This document shows positions 27,693-35,574 of a DNA stretch of 64,000 nucleotides, one piece after another; position 1 is the first letter of the stretch, and each line of letters opens with the position of its first letter. Under the pieces are notes generated by a model. It saw only the letters and a list, made by a program, of their open reading frames with translations. It was not told where the DNA came from and made no database searches. The position numbers and the translations under genes are program-made. Source of the DNA: Streptomyces sp. NBC_01351 (GTDB taxonomy: Bacteria; Actinomycetota; Actinomycetes; Streptomycetales; Streptomycetaceae); the NCBI RefSeq assembly GCF_036237315.1, contig NZ_CP108356.1, forward strand, positions 3,344,501 through 3,408,500, in the 5' to 3' direction.

Positions 27693-27739
27693 CTACGCCC
27701 CTCGCCGCCCGGCATCAGCAGGGGTGACCAGGGGCGTAG
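27693..27739 (-). other. Hairpin in the groES-groEL intergenic RNA
   Basis: CTACGCCCCT and AGGGGCGTAG (10 bp) pair across a 27-nt loop inside the 133-bp gap between groES and groEL. It may be a processing site, mRNA stabiliser or partial terminator that sets the groES to groEL ratio. Confidence 0.45.
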
Positions 27740-27764
27740 CTCAAAGCAAAACTGGAGAAGTGAC

Positions 27765-28073
27765 TTACTTCTCGACGATCGCGAGCACGTCGCGGGCCGA
27801 GAGGACGAGGTACTCCTCGCCGTTGTACTTCACTTCGGTGCCGCCGTACTTGGAGTACAGGACGACGTCGCCGACGGTGACGTCCAGCGGGAGACGCTGG
27901 CCGTCCTCGAAGCGACCCGGGCCCACGGCAAGGACGACGCCCTCCTGGGGCTTCTCCTTCGCGGTGTCCGGGATGACCAGGCCAGAGGCCGTGGTCTGCT
28001 CGGCGTCGAGCGGCTGGACCACAATGCGGTCCTCAAGCGGCTTGATGGCAACCTTGGAGCTGGTGGTCGTCAC
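27765..28073 (-). CDS. groES: 10-kDa co-chaperonin GroES
   Basis: 102 residues, co-chaperonin ring lid. [20 protein letters not shown] at the N-terminus, mobile loop [19 protein letters not shown], and [20 protein letters not shown] are intact. It starts GTG after GGGGGAGG. First gene of the heat-shock operon. Confidence 0.97.
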   Translation of the reverse strand: MTTTSSKVAIKPLEDRIVVQPLDAEQTTASGLVIPDTAKEKPQEGVVLAVGPGRFEDGQRLPLDVTVGDVVLYSKYGGTEVKYNGEEYLVLSARDVLAIVEK

Positions 28074-28169
28074 GATCCGACCTCCCCCTTCGGAGATCCG
28101 GGGTTAACTGTCTGAGGTGGCGACCAGGTCGATCCGTCGTCGCGGGTGCCGGATCTGCCTGTCGCTGTG

Positions 28170-28196
28170 TTGGCACTCACCAGGGGCGAGTGCCAG
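28170..28196 (-). promoter_or_regulatory. CIRCE operator, groES-proximal
   Basis: TTGGCACTC, 9-nt spacer, GAGTGCCAG: the HrcA binding site, about 97 bp upstream of groES. One of two copies. Confidence 0.9.
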
Positions 28197-28216
28197 ATGT
28201 GACACTATTCCGGCGA

Positions 28217-28243
28217 TTAGCACTCGGTCAAGCGGAGTGCCAA
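28217..28243 (-). promoter_or_regulatory. CIRCE operator, groES-distal
   Basis: TTAGCACTC, 9-nt spacer, GAGTGCCAA: closer to the CIRCE consensus than the other copy and centred 47 bp (about 4.5 helical turns) away. The groES promoter probably lies between or overlapping them. Confidence 0.92.
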
Positions 28244-28329
28244 TTCTCGCCGTCGGGCGTTGCGCGGATCGCGCCCCCGAACCCCGAAAACCAGGGCGTA
28301 CACGCGTTCGGGATCATTACGCTCACACC

Positions 28330-28797
28330 ATGACCACGACCAGCCCGGGCCGCCCGGACGGCTCGCGCGTGCGGTGGCGGCGCGCGCTCCCGATCGCCGT
28401 CGGCCTCGCGGCCGGGACCTACCTGCTGTACGGCGCCGTGCCGCGACTGGTGACCCAGCTGACCGGGGTGGAGGGCAGCTTCCGGGCGGAGCACTGCCGG
28501 GAGGCCCCGTACCAGGCGGGCGAGCGGGCCCTCACCTGCGCGGGGAGCTTCACGGCGGCCGACGGCTCGTTCACCCTCGCGAGCGTGGAGGTCGACACCG
28601 TGTTCGAAGCCCGGCCGACCGGGCCGGTGTCCGTCGTCGTCGGCGGCCCGGGCGCCGGTACGGCCGTACGGACGAACGTGCTGGTCTGGCTGGGCCCGGG
28701 GGCCGTCGGGACACTCGCCCTGATCTTCCCGATCCGGGCGGCGACCGCGGCCGTACGGGGCCGAGCCAGGCCACCTTCCAGGCCGGTCGGCGTTTGA
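28330..28797 (+). CDS. Small two-TM hypothetical protein
   Basis: 155 residues. A basic N-terminus and TM helix ALPIAVGLAAGTYLLYGAV are followed by an extracytoplasmic part with two cysteines (AEHCREAPY, ALTCAGSFTAADG) that could form a disulfide. A second TM helix, VLVWLGPGAVGTLALIFPI, then a basic tail complete it. I do not recognise the family. The 3' end overlaps a partial copy of the dispersed intergenic repeat. Confidence 0.6.
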   Translation: MTTTSPGRPDGSRVRWRRALPIAVGLAAGTYLLYGAVPRLVTQLTGVEGSFRAEHCREAPYQAGERALTCAGSFTAADGSFTLASVEVDTVFEARPTGPVSVVVGGPGAGTAVRTNVLVWLGPGAVGTLALIFPIRAATAAVRGRARPPSRPVGV

Positions 28798-28830
28798 GGA
28801 GCCGCACCCGACAGGCAGCATCAGCCGAAA

Positions 28831-28878
28831 GCCAGCCCCGCCGGCGATTGAGGCGCGGGGTCTGGGGCGGAGCCCCAG
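28831..28878. repeat. Dispersed intergenic hairpin repeat, copy 2
   Basis: CGCCGGCGATTGAGGCGCGG followed by hairpin CTGGGGC-gga-GCCCCAG matches the element between guaB and guaB3. A truncated copy (GTCGGCGTTTGAGGA) lies at about 28776-28800. Downstream to about 28975 is a simple CCGCACCGCCG-type low-complexity tract with no gene. Confidence 0.7.
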
Positions 28879-29028
28879 GAGCCGAGGCGCAGCCCCCGCC
28901 GCACCGCCGCACCGCCGCCCGCGGCTGCCACACCGCCACACCGCCGCCCGGCCGCCCCGCCGCACCGCCGCTGAGCTGAGTACCCGTACTCAGGCGGCGA
29001 AGCCGCCCCCGGCGGGACACTGCGGGGC

Positions 29029-29490
29029 ATGACGAACGACTCGGCACCACCCACGCCAGGGCGCGACCGCGCGCCCCTGCACTGGGGAGCGGACCTCGTC
29101 CTGGCCCTGATCACCGGCGCGGGCCTGACCCTCGTACTGGCCCTCGGCCTCCTCTACGCCTCCGCCACGGAGTTCGGGCTGCTCGAACCCATCGAAAGCT
29201 CCGCCCACCAGTGGCAGGGCATCCCCCTCACCGCCGAGGTGTTCCTCTTCGTCGGCATCCTGTGCGCGGTCGCCACGCTGGCCGCCCTCGGGTTCCGCAG
29301 TCGGCGCGCCCCGTTCGGCACGGCCGTGCACGGCCTGGCCTCCGTGCTGCTGCTCGGACTGATGCTGATCATGGCGAGCGCCTCGTACGAGGCCACCCAC
29401 CCCCGGGAGACCCGGCCGGACCCCGCCTCCACCGAGCCGAGCCGCCAGTGCCGCAGCGGCGGCGACAACAGCGAGTGCCCCGGGGGCTGA
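29029..29490 (+). CDS. Hypothetical membrane protein
   Basis: 153 residues. Three hydrophobic segments (LVLALITGAGLTLVLALGLL, VFLFVGILCAVATLAALGF, LASVLLLGLMLIMASASYEA) lie between a short Pro-rich N-terminus and a hydrophilic C-terminus with two cysteines (RQCRSGGDNSECPGG). Function unknown. It ends just before the ECF-type promoter of the SEDS gene. Confidence 0.65.
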   Translation: MTNDSAPPTPGRDRAPLHWGADLVLALITGAGLTLVLALGLLYASATEFGLLEPIESSAHQWQGIPLTAEVFLFVGILCAVATLAALGFRSRRAPFGTAVHGLASVLLLGLMLIMASASYEATHPRETRPDPASTEPSRQCRSGGDNSECPGG

Positions 29491-29522
29491 CCCGAGCCGT
29501 ACGGCTTCGGCAGGAGCCGCGA

Positions 29523-29551
29523 GGAACCATCAGGAGGACATCAACGTCGTA
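29523..29551 (+). promoter_or_regulatory. SigE/ECF-type promoter upstream of the SEDS gene
   Basis: GGAACC (29523-29528), a 16-bp spacer and CGTCGTA match the envelope-stress ECF promoter pattern. The predicted start of transcription falls near 29556-29558, at the ATG of a small ORF. Confidence 0.55.
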
Positions 29552-29557
29552 GATGAT

Positions 29558-29701
29558 ATGAAGATAAAGCGCCTCATTGCCGACCAGATCGGACCGAAGG
29601 CATCCGGATCCCCGACCACACCGCCCGAGGCGCCTTCACCCTCGACCCCGGCTGCCCCGACTGCCCCGACTGCCGGTGGCGGCATCCCGTGCGTGGACTG
29701 A
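29558..29701 (+). CDS. Possible small leader ORF, 47 residues
   Basis: ATG AAG ATA AAG opens an ORF encoding MKIKRLIADQIGPKASGSPT and a Pro/Ala-rich tail ending GIPCVD. The ATG coincides with the predicted start of transcription, so translation would be leaderless. The ORF overlaps the SEDS start by 13 nt, which would allow coupling. The AT-rich opening with a rare ATA codon is unlike its surroundings. It may instead be an untranslated leader. Confidence 0.3.
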   Translation: MKIKRLIADQIGPKASGSPTTPPEAPSPSTPAAPTAPTAGGGIPCVD

Positions 29702-31128
29702 AACCCGTCACCTCGGCCGGCGCGCGCCGCCGTACCGAGGCGCTGCTCCTCGTCTTCGTCATCGTCATCGCCGTCTTCGGCCACGCCGCCGCGGGCCTCG
29801 CCATGAACGACGAGCTGCCGCCCAACCTCGCCGGCTTCACCATCAGCATGACCCTGCTGTCGCTGGTGGGGCACTTGGGCGTGCGCCGCTTCGCGGCCTG
29901 CGCGGACCCGCTGATCTTCCCGCTCGCCATGCTGCTGACCGGGCTCGGGCTGGTGCTGCTGCACCGCCTCGACCAGGGGTACATCGAGCGGTACAACTCG
30001 GACGCCAACGCGCCCGGGCAGCTGCTGTGGACGGTGGTCGGCGTCGCGGCGTGCCTGCTGGTACTGGCACTCCTGCGCGACCACCGCCTCCTCCAACGCT
30101 TCATCTACATCACGATGGCGGTCGCTCTCGTCCTCCTGATCGCACCGGCCTTCTTCGGCGCGGACACCTACGGCGCGAAGCGCTGGATCAAACTCTTCGG
30201 CTTCTCACTCCAGCCCGGCGAGTTCGTGAAGATCATGATCGCGATCTTCTTCGCCGGCTACCTGGTCATCCACCGCGACTCCCTCGCCCTGACGGGCCGC
30301 AAGTTCCTCGGCATCCGCCTCCCGCCCATGCGCCAGCTCGGCCCGATCATCACCGTGTGGATCGTCTCGATGCTGGTGCTGGTCTTCGAGCGCGACCTCG
30401 GCACCTCGCTGATTTTCTTCGGCGTCTTCGTGGTGATGCTGTACGTGGCCACCGAGCGCACGAGCTGGATCGTGTGCGGTCTGTTCATGGCGGCCGTGGG
30501 CGCCTTCGCCGTCGGCTCCACCGAACCCCACGTCAAGGCGCGCGTGGCTGCGTGGCTCAACCCGCTCTCGTACTACTGGGAGGTCCGCCCGCCCGGCATC
30601 ACCTCGGACCAGTCGGCCCAGGCCCTCTTCAGCTTCGGCACGGGCGGCATCACCGGCACCGGCCTCGGCATGGGCCACCCGGAGCTCATCGCGTTCGCCG
30701 GCCGCAGCGACTTCATCCTCACCACCGTCGGCGAGGAACTGGGCCTGGCCGGCGTCATGGCCGTCCTCCTCCTCTACGCCCTCCTCGTACAGCGCGGCCT
30801 GCGCATGGCCCTCGGCGCCCGCGACCCCTTCGGCAAACTCCTGGCGGTGGGCCTGGCCTCGGCGCTGGCCCTGCAGGTCTTCGTGGTGGCGGGCGGCGTC
30901 ACGGGCCTGATCCCCCTGACGGGCAAGGCGCTCCCGTTCCTGGCGAAGGGCGGCTCGTCCCTCCTGGCCAACTGGATCATGATCGCCCTCCTCCTCCGCA
31001 TCAGCGACAGCGCGGAACGCCAACGCGAAGCGGACGCCAGAGGCCCGGCGGAAACCACGATCACGCCGGTGGGGGCCGGGGTCGGGGCGGGGTCGGGCGG
31101 GGTCGGGGGTTGGCGGGGCCTTCACTGA
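29689..31128 (+). CDS. SEDS-family peptidoglycan glycosyltransferase (FtsW/RodA/SpoVE)
   Basis: 479 residues with about ten membrane helices. SEDS signatures are present: FSLQPGEFVKIMIAIFFAGY, FERDLGTSLIFFGVFVVML, GRSDFILTTVGEELGLAGVM with the catalytic-region acid, and the terminal GLIPLTGKALPFLAKGGSSL. SEDS proteins polymerise lipid II, normally with a class B PBP; none is adjacent, so the partner is elsewhere. It is outside the dcw cluster. The C-terminal Gly-rich tail (SGGVGGWRGLH) is encoded inside the left inverted-repeat arm. The GTG start has a weak ribosome-binding site, consistent with coupling to the upstream small ORF. Confidence 0.9.
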   Translation: MRGLKPVTSAGARRRTEALLLVFVIVIAVFGHAAAGLAMNDELPPNLAGFTISMTLLSLVGHLGVRRFAACADPLIFPLAMLLTGLGLVLLHRLDQGYIERYNSDANAPGQLLWTVVGVAACLLVLALLRDHRLLQRFIYITMAVALVLLIAPAFFGADTYGAKRWIKLFGFSLQPGEFVKIMIAIFFAGYLVIHRDSLALTGRKFLGIRLPPMRQLGPIITVWIVSMLVLVFERDLGTSLIFFGVFVVMLYVATERTSWIVCGLFMAAVGAFAVGSTEPHVKARVAAWLNPLSYYWEVRPPGITSDQSAQALFSFGTGGITGTGLGMGHPELIAFAGRSDFILTTVGEELGLAGVMAVLLLYALLVQRGLRMALGARDPFGKLLAVGLASALALQVFVVAGGVTGLIPLTGKALPFLAKGGSSLLANWIMIALLLRISDSAERQREADARGPAETTITPVGAGVGAGSGGVGGWRGLH

Positions 31129-31578
31129 CCGGAATCAGAGAAGGCTTGGGGGTTTCCCGTCAGTCTCATCGTCCTTCCGCGTCGGGCCGCCCTGTCAAGG
31201 GCGCTCACTGCGTTCGCGTCGCTGCGCGACGGCCTTCGGCCGCCCTTGACAGACCGTCCCGCCACGGAAAAACGAAGACTGCCGGGAACCCCCCAAAAGA
31301 ACGGGCCGGGCCAGAAGACAAAGGGCGGGGCGGCCAGGAATGTCCGACCCTGCTCCGGTAGGGGGCAGGCCCCAGCCCGGGCCCGTCAGCCCCGGCTCTG
31401 AACCGGGCAGGCGGCCAGCCCTCGCCAAACAGCGACCACAAACACCCCAGCCCCCGACAGGCGCCACACATCGCTACGCGCTCCTCGAAGACGGCGTCTG
31501 CGACGGTCTTGGGCTGGACATAAGCCGCCACAGATCGCTACGCGCTTCTCGACGACGGCGACTGACGGCCGTCAGTGG
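31094..31578. repeat. Left ~485-bp inverted-repeat arm
   Basis: Matches the reverse complement of 35990-36473 along its whole length (roughly four in five bases by eye, with small indels). Internal parts: a perfect 12-bp stem CTGTCAAGGGCG / CGCCCTTGACAG (31192-31203 and 31241-31252), two 32-bp direct repeats of the CGCTACGCGCT type (31465-31496, 31529-31560), and a 16-bp palindrome ACTGACGGCCGTCAGT at the inner end (31561-31576). The outer end runs into the SEDS coding region. The 483-bp gap after the SEDS gene holds no convincing gene. Confidence 0.85.
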
Positions 31579-31611
31579 CTGGTCATAGGCGCGGACATCC
31601 TGTTCCGCCCA

Positions 31612-32466
31612 CTAAGAGCGCTGCCACCAACGGCGCGGAGGCTTCTCGCTGCGCTGCTCGGCATGGGCCCGGCGGCCAGCCTCGGCAGCCTCTGGGGCGT
31701 CGTACGTCTGGGAGATCACTTCGATGCGCCCGGTGGAATGGTCGATCCGGACGGTGTCCAGGCCCATCCGGTCGAGGTTGGCGATGTCCGCCGCGTGGGT
31801 GACCTGGTGGAGCGCGAGAGCCGAGATCATAGGGTCCTCCTCGCCGATCGTCAGCTCCTCGTTCAGCAGGGCCTGCATGAAGCGTTGGGAGGCCGACGAC
31901 GGGAGCTCGTCGTCCACGACCATGTGCACCATGAGGCTCTCGCTGCCGGTGTCCAGCCAACGGGCCTGCGAGACCCAGACGCAGTGGATGTTCGGGAACT
32001 CCCGCAGTCGGCGGGAAGACGCGTCCCGCAGGGCCACGGCGAGTGGATGGGTGGACCAGGTCAGCTTGAGCCGCTGCCCATTGCCCTGCTGACCCCGCTG
32101 GGCCATGGCATCGAACAGCCACGGGAGCGGGATGGCGACGGACGAACCGTCCGAGGCGAACAGCAGCAGGTGTTCCGCGCCGACCTGCCGGGCGATGTCC
32201 ATCAGCCGCATCGCGTCGCAGTAGACGGTGCCGGCGGCATCCGGCAGATGCTCGGCGCAGCACGCCTCGCTGACGCAGGCGGGCAAGGTCGGAGTGCCGT
32301 TCTCGGCGTGCAGCAGGAGGTACAGGGAGCCGTCGTCGCGCGCGGGCACGAACACGCCCTGGTCGATCACGGCAGTGAGGACCCGTTCCGCACCGGTCTC
32401 CGATATGCCCTTGCCCTGAAGATCGGCCAAGGCCGCGTCGAGTATCACCTGGCGATCGTAGGACAC
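31612..32466 (-). CDS. SseB-like hypothetical protein (cargo gene)
   Basis: 284 residues, soluble. The N-terminal half (LYLLLHAENGTPTLPACVSE, HLLLFASDGSSVAIPLPWLF) resembles the SseB-type fold; this is a weak family call. A central ALNEEL-type helical stretch and a basic tail PPRRWWQRS follow. GTG at VSYDRQV is taken as start, 52 bp after the preceding gene; a second GTG six codons on is possible. First cargo gene next to the left arm and the last of a leftward series of genes. Confidence 0.6.
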   Translation of the reverse strand: MSYDRQVILDAALADLQGKGISETGAERVLTAVIDQGVFVPARDDGSLYLLLHAENGTPTLPACVSEACCAEHLPDAAGTVYCDAMRLMDIARQVGAEHLLLFASDGSSVAIPLPWLFDAMAQRGQQGNGQRLKLTWSTHPLAVALRDASSRRLREFPNIHCVWVSQARWLDTGSESLMVHMVVDDELPSSASQRFMQALLNEELTIGEEDPMISALALHQVTHAADIANLDRMGLDTVRIDHSTGRIEVISQTYDAPEAAEAGRRAHAEQRSEKPPRRWWQRS

Positions 32467-32518
32467 GGCAGATCCGGTGAACCGTCTCCGGAGGACCTCG
32501 CCCAAGCTGTCGGCCGGA

Positions 32519-33292
32519 TCACCGCATTGCGGAGGTGCGCAGGGCTGTGGTGATCTGCGCGGCGTCGGCGAGGGCGGTGGGATCGACGATACGCAGCACA
32601 CCGAATGTGGTGGCATCGCTCCACACGCACACCGATTGGTCGCCATCCGGGCCTGTCACGTATCCGCAGCTCAGGCCGCCGCCAGCCTGACCGGGATCGA
32701 ACTTCGCTACATCACGCGCCTTAGCGCCGGCGAAGAAGCCCTGGAATTCCTGCGAGATGGATTGGGTGTTCTTCTCATCCTTCAGGGTCGGATCCCACTC
32801 GGTGCTTCTGGCCATGAAGACAGCGTGCACGTCCTCGTCTCCGTGTTTGTCGTAGTACCAAGCCCTCAGACCCTGCGGCTTGGACCGGCCCGCCAGCACG
32901 GCGGTCTCAGCCCGTTCGGCAGCCTCACCGGTCATCAGCCGGTAGTCCCCGAAGCTGTCCGGTGCGGTGATCGAGCTCGGCTGGTGCAGTGCCGCCTCTG
33001 CGCCGCCAGGCGGCGCCGTTTCCGAAGCCCGCGGCTCCGGGTTGTAGGCGATCACGGCCTGCACGACCGCCGCGGCGGCTATCAACAAGGTCACGGCGAT
33101 GGTGAGCTTGCGCCGCTTGCCCTCCAGGCGAGCCGTTTCGGCAGGGTCGCCGCCATACGGGGTCGACGGGGCGCGCCACGAGGTACTGAGCTTCCAGAGC
33201 AGGGTGATGGCGACCGCGGCGATGAACAGCACGCCGGAGACTTGGCCGAGGGCGAAGCTCTGTGACGTGGTGTCCACGGAGAGGGAGATCAT
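32519..33292 (-). CDS. Two-TM hypothetical protein (cargo gene)
   Basis: 257 residues. A TM helix near residues 16-33 (GQVSGVLFIAAVAITLLW) and a second near 63-83 (LTIAVTLLIAAAAVVQAVIAY) flank a short basic loop. The remaining ~170 residues form an extracytoplasmic domain with two cysteines (LSCGYV, SVCVWSD). Family not recognised. It lies 36 bp after the SUKH-like gene. Confidence 0.7.
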   Translation of the reverse strand: MISLSVDTTSQSFALGQVSGVLFIAAVAITLLWKLSTSWRAPSTPYGGDPAETARLEGKRRKLTIAVTLLIAAAAVVQAVIAYNPEPRASETAPPGGAEAALHQPSSITAPDSFGDYRLMTGEAAERAETAVLAGRSKPQGLRAWYYDKHGDEDVHAVFMARSTEWDPTLKDEKNTQSISQEFQGFFAGAKARDVAKFDPGQAGGGLSCGYVTGPDGDQSVCVWSDATTFGVLRIVDPTALADAAQITTALRTSAMR

Positions 33293-33328
33293 GCGGGCGA
33301 TCGTATGTGCGCTCGAACGACCCGTAGA

Positions 33329-34015
33329 TCACGATCCGACATCACGCCGTGCGTAGTGGCGCAAGTAGTCACGCAGCTGCGGTTCAAGCCGGGACCGGCC
33401 ACCGTCGTTGACCGCACGCCAGAGCCGATTCTCGATCCAGAAACGACGAGCGAACTCTTCGAAGGATGGTGCGCACCAGAGGATTGCTCCGTCGTCGAGA
33501 TCGGTCTCTTCCCCGTCGCGCTGTGCCTCGTATTCGTAGTCGACACCAGAGTGCACTACGAATGCCTCACCTGACGGACGCAGGTAGAGGTACCAAATGA
33601 CGCAGTCCTGTTGGTCCCGCAGGAACCGCACGAGGAAGGCACCGGCCTCGATCGGACTGGGCAGCGGCTCCGAAATGTCCGTCCAGCAACCGGTCACGGA
33701 TACCTCGTCCAGCGCGCGGTACAGATTGGAGCTGCTCTGGAAGGTGACGAAGTCCCCTGGCAGTGTCAGGCCCTTGGCTGCCAAGTCCTCTGCCAAGCCG
33801 TTGAGCTTTGCGACGTGTTCGGGATCAGGTTCCCCTGCACCACCGAGCCATTGAAACAGGCCGGTGAATTGGGAGGAGTCAAGCGGCGGCAGACTCTCGT
33901 AGGGATATTGCTCGTAGGTGTAGCGGCAGACTCGGTACTCACCGAGGTCGGTGGCACACCACGCAGCATCGAACCCGGCCGGGGCCAAGTCGGCCCCTGA
34001 TCGTTCACCAGGCAT
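33329..34015 (-). CDS. SUKH/SMI1-KNR4-like protein (cargo gene)
   Basis: 228 residues. The segment LAAKGLTLPGDFVTFQSSSN followed by DCVIWYLYLRPSGEAFVVHS and FEEFARRFWIENRLW fits the SUKH superfamily, known mostly as immunity proteins against secreted nuclease or deaminase toxins. No toxin gene is adjacent, so an orphan immunity or housekeeping role is possible. The ATG follows GGGGGAG. Base composition is lower in G+C than the surroundings. Confidence 0.6.
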   Translation of the reverse strand: MPGERSGADLAPAGFDAAWCATDLGEYRVCRYTYEQYPYESLPPLDSSQFTGLFQWLGGAGEPDPEHVAKLNGLAEDLAAKGLTLPGDFVTFQSSSNLYRALDEVSVTGCWTDISEPLPSPIEAGAFLVRFLRDQQDCVIWYLYLRPSGEAFVVHSGVDYEYEAQRDGEETDLDDGAILWCAPSFEEFARRFWIENRLWRAVNDGGRSRLEPQLRDYLRHYARRDVGS

Positions 34016-34149
34016 CGGCTCCCCCTTGATCAGTGCAGCGGAGTTGTCGGCACCAGCATCACACTGGCTACTGACAACGCCGTCTCCCACTCAGTCGTGA
34101 CACCGGTCAGAGCGGACCCACCTGCTCCTAGGCTCCGTGGTCGCCGTCG

Positions 34150-34617
34150 TCAGCGGACGACCGGGCCACGGCCGGCTCGCCAATCGTTGATGCGCTTACG
34201 GATGCTGGGCAACATCGGCAGATCGACGATGGCCTCGGGGGCGAACCACGCCACCTCGAACGACTCGTCGGATGTTCGAAGCTCGCCTCCGGTAGGACGG
34301 GCGAGAAGACAGATCGAGAATTCCTGCCGGACTTCGCCGTCGTCGTACGCGAAGACGTGTCCGGGGTTGGTGTACGTCCCCACGATCCCGGTGATCTCGA
34401 CCGTCATGCCGGTCTCCTCGAAGGTCTCCCGAACCGCACAGTCACCGATGGACTCTCCCAGCTCCATCTTGCCGCCGGGGAGAGCCCACATCCCGTTGTC
34501 CGTGCGCCTCTGCAAGAGCACCCGGCCGTCTTCATGGACGACGACCGCTGAGGCAGCAGGGACCAGGCTGTTCGCTTTGGGCGCTTGGGGATCGTCCTCG
34601 TAGTCACGCCTGGCCAT
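34150..34617 (-). CDS. Nudix hydrolase (cargo gene)
   Basis: 155 residues. Intact Nudix box GGKMELGESIGDCAV-RETFEETGM binds divalent metal and cleaves nucleoside diphosphates linked to another moiety. The flanking WALPGG is also standard. The ATG lies 14 nt before the end of the XRE regulator gene, so translation is coupled. Pairing with an XRE regulator suggests that it clears a signal nucleotide or is itself the regulated function (inference). Confidence 0.9.
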   Translation of the reverse strand: MARRDYEDDPQAPKANSLVPAASAVVVHEDGRVLLQRRTDNGMWALPGGKMELGESIGDCAVRETFEETGMTVEITGIVGTYTNPGHVFAYDDGEVRQEFSICLLARPTGGELRTSDESFEVAWFAPEAIVDLPMLPSIRKRINDWRAGRGPVVR

Positions 34618-35365
34618 GTTTTCTCGTCTCCCGAATGTCGCGTCCTCGGCTCCACAGCTCTTCGACATGGGCACCGAACCGGTCGAACATCCCGTCCGTC
34701 TGCCTGCGCCGTAGGTGCATCATCGGTGAATCGTGTCCAACCCTGCGGGCCAGGATTGGGGTAACGATCATCTCGTCATCAAACCGAAAGACGGAAAGGT
34801 TGACGTGACCGGTCTCGAACCGGCCCTCGATACCGCTGACGTCACGCAGTTTCTCCAGCTCGCTCAATGTCACGGCGATGCGGGTGGACAGCGTCAGCGG
34901 TACGCCCTCTTCGGCTTCCCTTGCCGTGGTGACCGGGCTGCTCGGGTCACCGATCAAGAACCGCACACGGCATCCGCTCTGGGCCTTGCGCCGCAGGGCA
35001 GATGCCAGGTTCGCCTGCTCCAGCCACAGGAAGTAATTGGTGTACCCAGCGAATACCAGCTCACGCTGCGCCTTCGTCACCAGGGACTTCCACAGGCTGG
35101 CCGGCGCAGCCGAGCGGTAGGGGAAGACCTGGACTATCTCTCTGTCCGGCCCGGTGGTAAGTGCCGACCGAACGGCGTTGGGCCACAAGGCTGTTTCCTC
35201 CTCACCTAATACCTCGCAGGCCACCCATCGGTGACGGGCATGAGGAATGCGATTCGACTCAGTGATCCACCGACCAACCGTCTTCGCATCGACCCCGCAG
35301 GCTTCTGCGAGCTGCATTTCGGTCATCTTGGCATGCGCCATTGCTCGCCGGAGCGCGTGGTTCAT
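34604..35365 (-). CDS. XRE regulator with DUF5919 PLD-like domain; TTA codon (cargo gene)
   Basis: 253 residues. The N-terminal HTH reads MTEMQLAEACGVDAKTVGRW. The C-terminal ~170 residues (AQRELVFAGYTNYFLWLEQA, CRVRFLIGDPSSP, GHVNLSVFRFDDEMIVTPIL) fit the DUF5919 phospholipase-D-like domain; no HKD motif is seen, so it probably senses rather than hydrolyses. Leu53 is encoded by TTA (35207-35209), the rare Streptomyces codon read only by the bldA tRNA. The ATG follows GGAGGCG. It is divergent from the two small cargo genes across a region with operator-like repeats. Confidence 0.85.
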   Translation of the reverse strand: MNHALRRAMAHAKMTEMQLAEACGVDAKTVGRWITESNRIPHARHRWVACEVLGEEETALWPNAVRSALTTGPDREIVQVFPYRSAAPASLWKSLVTKAQRELVFAGYTNYFLWLEQANLASALRRKAQSGCRVRFLIGDPSSPVTTAREAEEGVPLTLSTRIAVTLSELEKLRDVSGIEGRFETGHVNLSVFRFDDEMIVTPILARRVGHDSPMMHLRRRQTDGMFDRFGAHVEELWSRGRDIRETRKHGQA

Positions 35366-35468
35366 AGTTCGCCTCCACGGACCGTTGTGGACGGAACGAA
35401 CCGTAACGGCGGAACGTCCCAAACGTCCCGAGAACGCGGTACCAACGCTCGAACGAGGGACAGAACAT

Positions 35469-35502
35469 CGGTGCATGCCTGGTCAATGGCACCGAACGGT
35501 GC
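35469..35502. promoter_or_regulatory. Candidate operator for the XRE regulator
   Basis: Three half-sites CGGTGC (35469-35474), GCACCG (35489-35494) and CGGTGC (35497-35502); the last two form GCACCG-AA-CGGTGC. They sit in the 209-bp gap between the regulator and the divergent small genes, typical of an autoregulated XRE switch. A TTGACC lies just downstream at 35516 but no good -10 is apparent. Confidence 0.45.
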
Positions 35503-35574
35503 TCAGGACCAGGAGTTGACCCAAACGACCGTGAAGGCCGTTTCATGGACCTCGCAAGAAACCGGGAGGACGCG

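Noticed and set aside
29553..29561. Minimal ORF ATG-ATA-TGA
   Set aside because: Two-codon frame with no supporting evidence; the overlapping ATG at 29558 is the more likely feature.
31205..31531. Open frames in both arms giving similar peptides (CGACRGLGCLWSLFG...)
   Set aside because: The two frames agree at both ends but differ in the middle through compensating indels, so DNA similarity, not protein selection, explains them.
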